A stretch of DNA of 64,000 bases from Fusarium oxysporum f. sp. lycopersici 4287 (lineage: Eukaryota; Ascomycota; Sordariomycetes; Hypocreales; Nectriaceae), in contig NC_030992.1 of assembly GCF_000149955.1 (NCBI RefSeq), positions 2,469,477 to 2,533,476 on the forward strand. Direction: 5' to 3'. The position numbers and the translations under genes are program-made. The notes under the pieces were generated by a model that did no database searches, had not been told where the DNA came from, and was given only the letters and a program-made list of their open reading frames with translations. Shown one piece after another: positions 24,519 through 34,400 of this stretch (position 1 is the first letter of the stretch; every line of letters starts with the position of its first letter).

Positions 24519-26033
24519 GGGTGGTGGACAGAATGATACCACAGGAGAAAATCTCTGGATTCGACATGGGTCTGACAACGGAGTTAATACTGGGGACATG
24601 AATTCTAATGATATGATGAAATGGGAGCCGGGCTGGGAATTAACTGTCACTGAGTGTTTTTGTATTGAGCGATCTTTTTTTTTTATTGGCTAACTATTAT
24701 ACCTGGGAGGAGAAATCAACCAGACACTTGGAGATATTTTGGAGTCTCTTGACCCTCTCCAGAGGAAATAGAGACGTGGAACAAGGATGATGGGCAGTTC
24801 AAGGACTGGCCTCGCAATACGGCATGCTAGATCATCTAGTTGTTAGTTCGTATCTTGCAAATGAATGAAAGAACGCAGACGAACAAGCCCAGCCGTCCAG
24901 CGGTTTTAGAAACGTGATGCGAGTAGTTGATTCGCACGGGGCCGGTGTGTTTGTTCGTTGGCTTTCAACGGCAAGGGAGCTTTTCTGGCAGCTGCCCATC
25001 GCACGTATCTAGCTTTACCGGCTGCCCGGCCTTGCAGAAAATGCAGTACGCAGGGATAAGAATCGACGCCTGCTCAAGGGAGGATTGGACCGGATCTGAA
25101 ATGCGTTGCCGGTGTCGGAGAAGCCAAAGGACCGGGTCAGAGCAGCAAGAACATGGGTTCTGAGGAAAACCGCCCTCAGGGAGCAAGAAAACTTCTGACA
25201 TTGAATTAGGGTGCCAAAATAAACTGGTCTAAAGTCCTAATAAGATATACTAAGTTTACCTAAGTCGTTTTATTACTTAGATAAGAGGTCCTAAGTTTTC
25301 TTGCCTCCCCTTGGCCGCATGAGTCTGAACCGGATGGGCACAAGATTGGCTGTAGCCGGTGTGCCTCGGGAACTGACCCGGGCGTACATCCTATACTACC
25401 TTGCAGTTTCATCAAGCTCGTGCCAAACACTGTGACATAGCTCAGGTACTCAGACAGTTGGCCCTGCTCTCAGTCTTTGTCTTTTATCAGACTCAATCTC
25501 GACTCCCAGAACTACCTGAATCAGATCATATCAAGCAAGCTACGTTATAGGTCGATAGCTGAGGATGCAGAGAGGCTAGATCATCCACCAGTCACTCGAG
25601 CCAACTGAAGAAGAAAGGCACATAGGAATGCTGTTCAGGCCAGATTAACTGTAGAGAGTCAAGGTGGAATCACATTGGAGTGAGGCTGGCGAAGCCAAGT
25701 GTGGCCGTGCACAATATGTATCAAGGGGGCGGGGATGACGTCTCCAAGTGAATCAGCCCGTCACGACTCCCCAATTTGCTATCGTGTTTCTTTCCTAGCA
25801 GTGGATCTACCTAATGGAGAAAGCTCTATTGACCATGGCCAACGAAAGCGCATGAGCGCCCTGGTCTTAAGTTGTCTCGAGAATCCATGACCTTGAGTTT
25901 TCTAAACAAGAAAGCGTGTATTCGTCGATCTTTTTGGTCATTTCAGTCATTCCATTGCCAGGGACCCTATTGCGAGCGAGTCCCTTCTAAATCTTCATCA
26001 ACTTGGCTTAATCGGTTTCCACAAACATCGACA
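24519..26033. other. Intergenic region between FacB/Cat8 and the phosphodiesterase gene
   Basis: 1.5 kb with no supported gene. Around 25215-25310 there is a run of related TAAG/CTTA and ACCTAAG-type short palindromes, similar to those seen elsewhere between genes in this window. Short open frames show no family features. Confidence 0.45.
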
Positions 26034-27417
26034 ATGGGGGCGGAGCGACAGTCTTCAACCAAGAATGACGCCCAACCAGGGCCTGTTCCTCAAGGTCAGA
26101 CACGCCAACGAGAAGATAGGCCTTTGCAGCACCACTAAATTCGCTTCATAACAGCACCATGGGCCACCGCCAGACCGTCACCACGAGATCCTTCTCGGCG
26201 GCTCCCACAAGCAATTGCTCATCGCGGCGCAAAGCTTGATTGGCCCGAAAACACCATGGCCGCCTTCCGAGGTGCAGTCAAAGCTGGTGCTCATGCGATA
26301 GAAACCGATATTCATATCTCGGCCGATGGTGTTGCTGTGATATCACATGTAAGTCAGAGTAGTAGGTTCGCTCTCCACCATGGCATGCTAATTACCTCCA
26401 TCACGACTTGGCTTACTTGGCTTGGCTCGGCTCAGCTTACACTTGAGCAGGATGCATCCCTTAAACGCTGCTTTGGCATTGACGCTCGCATCGGAGAGTG
26501 CTCGTGGGAGTATCTCAGCACTTTACGCACAGTAGCCGAGCCTCATGAACCTATGCCGCGGCTCAAAGACTTTCTTCAATGGTTGGCTCAGCCGAAAATG
26601 CAAGACATTTGGGTGGTTTTAGATATCAAGGTCCGCTGCATCAGCTCAAGCATGTGTCATAAGACGGAAGCTAATGCGGACCTCCCAGCTAGATGATGAC
26701 CCGGCAGAATTGATGGCTGCAATTGCGCGGGATCTAGACGGCGTCCAGGGACCTGTGCCATGGGATCAACGTATTATTTTGGGATGCTGGAATGTAAGCT
26801 GCATTGCCTAAGCTGACACCCTTAGCACAGTTTCTACACTTCCACATGGACGCTTTGATGATATTGCAGCTGACATGATTGAACAGGCATCATTCCTGCA
26901 GGCTGCGCGTAGTCGACTTCCAACTTATCCATTGGCCCATATCAGCACCTCCCTCTTATATTCGCACCACTTTCTGCGTGTACCTAACCTCGGTTTCAAT
27001 CTCAACCACAAGACTCTCATCGGTCCATCAGGAAGACTCTTTTTACGCGAACTTCGACAGACTGACAAGCTTCTCATGACGTGGACAGTCAACGAACCTC
27101 GCCACATGGAATGGTGTATCCGTCAAAATCTGTGTCATCCACGGCGCCGCAATGGAAAGATCGAGGGGCCTGCCTTGATAGATGGTGTCATCACTGACAA
27201 TCCTCGTTTGTACCTCGAGATGTGCGAAAAGTTTGAGAACGAGATGGATGGCAAGCTCACTAGACCAAAGCTAGCTCTGACTGAAAGGATAAGGAAGAAG
27301 GCAGAGATGGTAGCCGTAGTTATCCTGACGGAAACCTTGATGATGGCCTACCATGTTCTCAGAAGGATGCAGGGCAAGTTTGATTTTCTCCGAGACCGCC
27401 GGAGCTTGGATAAATAG
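26034..27417 (+). CDS. PGC1: Glycerophosphodiester phosphodiesterase-domain protein, Pgc1-like
   Basis: GDPD-fold enzyme; the yeast relative Pgc1 is a phosphatidylglycerol-specific phospholipase C that controls PG levels in mitochondria and lipid droplets. The model is join(26034..26094, 26155..26348, 26451..26630, 26689..26793, 26887..27417), 356 aa. Catalytic features are H43-R44 in IAHRGAKLDWPENT, metal ligands E70 and D72 in AIETDIH, and H85 in VISHDASLKR; DIWVVLDIK and RIILGCWN follow the family order. A hydrophobic stretch near the C-terminus (about 319-338, AEMVAVVILTETLMMAYHVL) suggests the C-tail anchoring seen in Pgc1. The short first exon is the least certain part: it is supported by a GTCAGA donor, an ACAG acceptor and a shared reading frame. 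Substrate preference is inferred from resemblance only. Confidence 0.87.
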
Positions 27418-27878
27418 TAGACGAAATATGATGAGTGATAGCAGAAAGGGATGCCACCAATGGCCTAGGTAACGGTTGACTTTGAATACAGCAACAAAAC
27501 TTGGACAACTTACTGGCTTTGTGGGCTACGCCAGGCTTACATTTGGCCCAGATGCGCCCATCAACCTTGACAGCCTTGGGTGTTCACAATCAATATATGC
27601 GGTCATTCGTACCAGCACTGCCCTTGGAGGGCTAGCCATTACCATATGCTTACGTATTGACCACGACACAGGAACCGTTGGATCATCAGAATTATAGTGA
27701 CTGTCTACCAAGGTCTACCTGGTCACAGATCCTTTTGGGCTCAAGTAGACTCTGTGTTGAGATATGTATGTAATCCGCCCTGCCCTGTCTCTTGATTCTA
27801 GCCGTAACGCACTGTGTAAAAGACCATAACAACCAAAACGCTGCTCATGATGCCCCGCCCCTGTCTTTGTGTTCCCCC
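27418..27878. other. Convergent intergenic region
   Basis: 461 bp between the stops of the Pgc1-like gene (plus) and RTF1 (minus), expected to hold their 3' UTRs. No other feature is evident. Confidence 0.5.
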
Positions 27879-29907
27879 TCAAATTTCAACGTCAATATCC
27901 AGGTCTAGCGACCCAATCACATCGTCATCCATCAGCGGCTTATGTATAGTAGGGATGCCCTTCTCCTTGTGTTTCTCCTCCTGCAGCTTTGCAAGATGAG
28001 GTAGTAGTTGGGATTTGGCGGCCGCCTTCGGTGTGCTAGTCCCAGGAGTGTTGGTTCCGCTGCCGTTGGCCGCTGGCTTTTGTTCCACTTTCTCGTTAGC
28101 GTCATAAACGAACTTGGCCTTGGTCCTAAGTCGTCTTGACATGTCACCTTGGTAGGTTTCACCACGTTTGAGGGCTGCCTCGATCTCCTTCGACTTCGCT
28201 TTCTCCTTCAACTGGGCCTTTCGTACAGCTTCCGCGTTCAAACGCCGGTTCTCTCGGTTACGCTCAGCCAGTCGATCTTGCTCAGTTTGGGCCTTGGGTA
28301 CTTCGTTGTGCTTCGAGGAGCCCAGACTCGTCCTAAATGCTAAGCGCTGGGAACCAAGGTTGTCGAGCTCCTCCTGTAGCTCTTCGGCCTTATCGTGCTC
28401 GCCACGTTGTCTTGCTTCCTCAAGTAAGTGGGCTATGCGCTCTCGCTCGGAGGGGTCAAATCGCCTTTTCAGCTCTTTTATCCGTGCAAGTCGAGCCTTG
28501 ATTTCCTCTGTGGTCCATGAATGATTAATCAAGCCGTTGATCTCATCAATTTTATCCATGAGGTAAGCCTTGCTTGGGAGTGTCACACCCTCATTATGGC
28601 ATGTGACCTTGTACCGATTGAGCTCGTTCTGTGGCCCCAGTTCAGTATCAATCCAAGAAAGCAGTTTTAGTTCAACATACCTCTGTGAACTTTCCGCTCG
28701 AGGCAGCGATGAAAGGAAACTCCTTGATTGCCTTACCGTGCGCCGCCTTGACATACTGATCTGTGACGAATGCACCATTGGGCCCCTGAAGAGCATATGG
28801 GCGACTGGTCGTGAAGCCTGTGAAAAATGTCAGTCCTACTGCTGTACTGTACTATTTGTTACAAACCTTTGATGGCTGCCATGCGATACTGCTCAATGCC
28901 ACTTTCAGGATGCGGTCCAAGAGCAATACGTATATAACATCCAGTGATAGCCTGCTCGAATCCAGGAGTGAAACAGACCTGAGCGAACTCGTTTCGCCCC
29001 AATCGAACACGTTCATAATCGCGTAACTCAGCTGGCGGTTGATCGCGATTTTCGTCGGCATCGGGTGTTGGGGAGCGTCCGCGATTATAGTCATCGTCAC
29101 TGTCCTCTGCCCCAGAGTTGCGTCTGCGTGGAGAGTAATTATCCTTTCGTCTCTCGAGATCCTCCCGTCGACGTGCTTTCTCTGCCTTGGCTTGGCGCAA
29201 AGAGTCCATCGCGGTCTCCCTCTTGCTCTCTGTGCGCGGCCGTGATGCTTTTCGATCGCCATCTTCCAGCTCCGCAGTTCCAGCACTGCGCTTCTTTTTG
29301 ACCTGTTTGCGCTCCTCATTCTCCATATTGCTTACCATCTGACGGAGCAGCCGGTTCTGTCGCTGACGCTCTATGTCCGTCATACGCTCAGCAATAAGCT
29401 GTTCACGTTCGAGTTCTGGCAAGGCCATGATCTCTGCCTTTTCCTTCTGACTCTTGTATCGACCATCAATTGGGTAGGCCTCATCGTCGTCCTCTGCAGC
29501 CGCTGCTCGACCTCGCGATGGTTCGTCGTCGGAGTCAGATTCATCCATAGGAGCGGACTCAAGAGAGTTTGGCGTTCCTGGCGCAGACCTAAATCACGAT
29601 GGGTCAGCATGCTGTAAGTGTATCGCAGTGATCTGGAGGAGCCGCAAACAGGAAGCGGATTAGGGGGCCAGGACAGTGTTCAAGCTCCAGATCATCATGC
29701 CGCCGATTTAAGAAACATCACTCACGCCTCGCCCTCCTCCTCAGAGTCATCGTTTCCTCGTCGCGACTTCTTTCCCGCCCCTTTCTTGGAACCACTTCTT
29801 TTCGCTGGAGGCGGCGATGGCGATCCGCCCCTGCTCTCGTTGCCAGAAGCTTCATCATCGGAATCCCCACCTGCGAGAGCGAGAAGCTCGTCGTCAACGT
29901 CAGACAT
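27879..29907 (-). CDS. RTF1: Paf1 complex subunit Rtf1 (Plus3 domain)
   Basis: Rtf1 links the Paf1 complex to elongating RNA polymerase II through Spt5 and stimulates H2B ubiquitination by Bre1/Rad6. The minus-strand model is join(29907..29726, 29588..28867, 28817..28681, 28628..27879), 596 aa, with introns of 137, 49 and 52 bp. The N-terminus is strongly acidic (MSDVDDELLALAGGDSDDEA), the middle is highly charged with the histone-modification-type region (residues about 95-180), and the Plus3 domain starts near residue 255 (LRDYERVRLGRNEFAQVCFTPGFEQAITGCYIRIALG) and runs across two introns through SRPYALQGPNGAF. The C-terminal half is coiled-coil with many Glu, Arg and Lys, ending DDVIGSLDLDIDVEI. 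Divergent from COQ7. Confidence 0.94.
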
Positions 29908-30374
29908 GGCGACCTTGTGGTGAGCCAGTAACGACACAGAACGCAATGGCTTTAAAAGACAACAGTCGTATGCCCAGGCGCAACCGCGTTCTACGCGTAT
30001 TAGGTGAACCCGGTGAGAATTTGGTGATAAGAAAGGGTCGAGGGAAATGCGTAATCGTGCGCGCGGGAGGGTTGAGCGATGAAAGAGGCGAAAGTGGATG
30101 GAAGAGAAGAGGATTGTGCGTAAAGCAGAAGTGCACAATCGCTTCTCCTTCAAGACTTGTTCTGAATTCGTGGTTTCCACCCAACACCTCATTGGCCAAG
30201 GTTATGTCATGCTGCTGCACGTGTGTGGCTGGTGCGACTGCCGGGGAAGCTTTAGTCCGCCCTCGGTGAGCGGACTGCTCACCGAGAATGTCCACTCCCA
30301 TCATGCTCATCGTTCGATTTCGGGCCCGCCATCAATTGATGATTGACAAGTAGGCCAGGCTTTGTGTAACAATT
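29908..30374. other. Divergent promoter region (RTF1 / COQ7)
   Basis: 467 bp between two divergent start codons. It contains a perfect 10-bp inverted repeat at 30262-30286 (listed separately). Confidence 0.5.
30262..30286. promoter_or_regulatory. Perfect inverted repeat in the RTF1-COQ7 promoter
   Basis: CTCGGTGAGC, a 5-bp spacer GGACT and GCTCACCGAG form a perfect 10-bp dyad, 89 bp upstream of the COQ7 start and 355 bp upstream of RTF1. It contains CGG and CCG triplets in everted order with 15 bp between, a layout compatible with a dimeric zinc-cluster factor, but no known factor can be named. Confidence 0.5.
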
Positions 30375-31138
30375 ATGTCTTTATCCAGAACTCTTGCCAG
30401 GCCTCTGCGCTCTCTTTTAGTGCGATCAACACCAAGTCTTTACAAGCCATGTGTTCGCACCATCGCCACGGCTCAAGCCTCAGTCTCAACGTCTGGGTCT
30501 CCCAAGAAACTCAAAGCACTCACCCAGGAGCAACGTGATTTTCTCGACTCAGCTGTAGGACTTCCGAGACGAATTCATTTTATTGGTGACTGATATTCTG
30601 GTAGCTTCGTGTCAATCAAGCTGGTGAACTCGCTGCAGTCCTCATTTATGCTGCCCAGTCACCCATCCTTCTCCGATCAAAGCCTCATCTCCGCAAGCTG
30701 ATGACGCATATGTATGATCAAGAAGACGGTCACTTTAAGACCTTTAATGGCCTCATTCACAAGCATCGCATTCGCCCTACTGCCCTGTACCCTTTGTGGT
30801 CCGTCATGGCTACTGGCCTAGGTTGGTCTACTGCTATGCTCGGTTACGAAGCTGCTATGGCTTGTACCGAGGCTGTCGAGACAGAGATTGGTGGCCACTA
30901 CAACGAACAAATTCGGACATTGTTGGAAATGATTACGCAGTGGGAAGCCGAGGGTTACGAAGTCGGCGAGGAGTTATCAGATCTTGTCAAGACCCTCAGA
31001 GTGATACGAGACGAAGAACTGGAGCATCTCGATCATGCTGTAGAACATGATGCACAAAAGGCAGAACCTCACTGGCTTCTCACTGGCGTCATCCGCGCAG
31101 GCTGCCGAGGTGCTATCTGGGTAAGCGAAAAAGTTTGA
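30375..31138 (+). CDS. COQ7: 5-demethoxyubiquinone hydroxylase, mitochondrial (Coq7/Clk-1)
   Basis: Di-iron monooxygenase that hydroxylates demethoxyubiquinone in the penultimate step of ubiquinone synthesis, on the matrix face of the inner mitochondrial membrane. The model is join(30375..30554, 30605..31138), 237 aa, against 233 aa in yeast. The N-terminus (MSLSRTLARPLRSLLVRS, Arg/Ser-rich, no acids) is a presequence. Di-iron ligands are visible in RVNQAGELAA (E68), DQEDGHFKTF (E100 and H103), the CTEAVETEIGGHY helix and the second ExxH in RDEELEHLDHAVEHDA. The C-terminus CRGAIWVSEKV is typical, so the GTAAGC inside it (31121) is not used as a donor. The 50-bp intron joins SA to LRVNQAGE. 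Confidence 0.95.
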
Positions 31139-31433
31139 AGCCTCAAATCAGATGTATTATAATTGTAATATAGGCCTACGCGAGGCTCCTTGGACAAACA
31201 TGTATGAATAAGAACTAGGAGATAGAAAGAAACATGCGCGTGTGAGAGAGGATGAACGCGCTTGTCGAATGCTTCCCATGAATAAAGTGCAAAACTACCT
31301 GATCAAAACTCCTTGCCATGCCTTGTGCACGGTTAGAGTCAGAATACACCATCTCGAGGAGAGCAGGATCAAGGGCACGTTTAGTTACTTCATTTCGTTA
31401 GTATTCTGCCGTCCATTCGAAGAGCTGGACTTA

Positions 31434-34400
31434 CTAAATTGCCAAGGGGGCGACGCCATCGACTTGGTAACCCCAGTTCCCGTTCTGCTCTTCTGTAAGG
31501 AGCCAATCATAAGGGAACTGCACGATATTGCCCTGGACCATATTTAAAAGCTCTTCAGCCTGCCCCCGTGATGGCATGTCATCGATACTAAAGCCGCGTC
31601 GGCTATTCTTAGTGGTTGCACGGCGTCTGCGCTTCACTGAGCCAAACTGCCCCGGTGGAGGGGCATTGGTATCTCTTGAGGATGGTTTCTCGAGCGTCGA
31701 AAAAGTAGTGCGCCTCTCTCTGTCCTTGGTACCTGTCTGTGGGTCAAGGTATCTTCCACTGCTGCCTCCATCGAAGGCAGGGAATGGGGTATCTCCGGGC
31801 GAGTAGACTGGAGATGGTGCCTCTATGTGTTGATGTGCATCAGAACCATTCTCATTCTCCAGCCCAGTGGTGGGTCGTGATGATATAGCCTCACCATCTT
31901 TCATTGCTTGTTTTTCATCAGCATCGCGTTGGCTTTCGTCAGGAATGACGATTTTGATTCTATCCTCCTCATGGTGGCCAAGAGGGAGCTTCTCGGTCAT
32001 TCTTCCGATTGCCTTCTCCGCTTCAGTTTCAATGGCCTTAGCCATCACCTCTGGTCCTGGTGCACTAACACCGGCACCACCCGCAGTGGATCCACGATGT
32101 CTCGAGGATGGAGGAAACTCCGAGTCTTCACCTCTGGATCGGCCACCTTCCATGCTTGCCCGGAACCTCTCGCCGTAGGTCGTGTACTCTCGATACTCTG
32201 CCCAAGTGCTCACTTCGGAATCCGGCATGCAGCGGAACACTCGGCGATAGAGCTTCGTGTTGTTTTGAGCAGCCCGGTTCCAAATTTCGTCAATAAAGTT
32301 GGGGTTGACTGGATCTACCATACAGTCTTTGTCAATGTGTGCTAAATGAATATCTGCGGCCATCGGATGGAAAACACCATTAACCGGTTTTCCCGTTTCA
32401 GGATCGATATGTAGTGGAGGGCCGCCAATGTCAGTATCGTCGCTTATCGGCAAAGACGGTAGCTGTGCGGGACGGGGCAGACCAAGTTGATCTGTAGTGC
32501 GACGGTTTAGAGCTGGCACAGGGGGGAGGCCGTCGTTGTGGTTTCCTGGGTCCAGATATCGATTATCGGGCTGAGGACTGTGTGGCTGTGTTTCCTTGGG
32601 TGATTGCAGTGTCCCCTTGCCTTCATTGCTTATATTGCTAACAAGGACTTCGCGACCATTGATGATAACAGAATCGCGGCCAGCATCAAGGCCAGATTTC
32701 TCGGCAGACTTCCAACGGTCAGGCCCATAACCGGTCACGTCCAGCTCATGCTTTACCTTATCCTCTGCTTGATTGATGACAGTACTATCCACTTCTGCGT
32801 TACTGTCGCTGCTGCTGCTGCTGCTGCTGCTGTCGTCTTCAACCTCAACAGCAGCATCTAGGTCATGGTTAATACTTGGAATACGTAGGTGATCGGGGCG
32901 TTTCGGTGAAAGCTTTGAGGAATCGGCAGGACCACCATTCTCTTCATTATATATATCCTCCATCTCCTTCTCGAAATCTTGACGGTCAAGCTCTGCCTGG
33001 CGCTCTTGCTCAAGTATTTCGTCAACGTCGAGGCCGAGATGTTCTCGCATCAGTCGGAGTCGGAGTGTGTGAGCAAAACGGCCAACCTGGTACGGTCTTC
33101 CAGCCATTGTCGAGTTGATCATGTCAGTATCTCGAACGATTGCAGCACACTCCGAGTCACGACTACCAAGCATTGATCGCTCATTAATGTTGGCGGAGCC
33201 GATAAGAGCCACGCGGTCATCAACGATAATTGTCTTGGCATGGATGTAGAGTTGCTCGGTGACAAGGACATCGTTACTCATGATTCCCCACTGACGAAGC
33301 GAGTAGAAGGCGATGTAGTCTTCCGGCTCAATGCCAGCGGCTCGAAGCCTGCCAAAGATGGACTGTTCACCTCTACAAATACTAGCGTACTGACACATCA
33401 AGATCAGGCGAACACTTGTACCCTCCTGTTCATCGACTGTATTTTGAAATCCAGGCATGAGGGGAATAACAATAACGCAACGCCAGTCTTCATCATTCTC
33501 GTGAGCCCGTATGATTCGTTCAACGAGAGCGTCGCCGATACGGTTCACGATTCTGGTGTTATATGCCTCAGTACTGGTAATGAAAAACTGGTTTTCCATA
33601 TAGACAAAATGATCTGACTCCTCGATCATTTTGATGTATGCATTCTGAATACTGTGCTCAGTCTGCTCGATACCCAAAGACCAAGTGGTGGCAGATCGAA
33701 GAATTTGGACTTCGCAAGTGCCAGTTAAACCCAGCTCCTTCAACTCATCTACGTTAGCATCCGGCGGGGGGAGCAGGAAGGGCAATGGGCGTGTAGGCTT
33801 CCGTCCTCGGCGAAGGTAATTCCAACGCTGGACGAAGTGGCGCGTCAAGTCTCTTGCAGGCTGGCCCACAACTTGCATGGCAACATCATGCCAAGGCATG
33901 CGAGGTACTTTGCTTCGGTCGTACATTTCCTCATACGGCTCGTTGAGCCTGAAGAAGTCCTGCACTCGAGGATTTGAGTAGTCCTTTCCAGGGAATAACT
34001 GGCAATGCTCTGCATCCTTAGGTGTCTCAGACATCTCAAATCCAGTTGGTTTGTCGTCGACGATAGGATGCTGAGGACTATCCCATCGTCCAAAGCACAA
34101 ATCAATTCCTCCAACAAAGGCTACATCGTGATCCACGATGCAGATCTTCTCGTGGTGAGCGAAGAAGAACTGGTTCTTCTTGAATTGGTTGGGGGATCGT
34201 TGTACGAAGATGTTAGGGTGGAGGTTCAACAATGAAAACTTGGTATACTCAGAATCTATCGGAATGGCGGCTTCGACGTTTCGGTACACTATGACAAAGA
34301 CTTTAACACCTTCTCTAGCTTTCTTCTGTAGCAGTCTATCCAGTCGCCATTTCTGGCTGATAGCCGCTGGTCTGCGCATGTACAGCTCGGGGCTCAGCCA

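Noticed and set aside
31121..31190. GTAAGC ... ATAG intron at the end of COQ7
   Set aside because: Splicing would remove the conserved SEKV C-terminus; the unspliced end matches the family.
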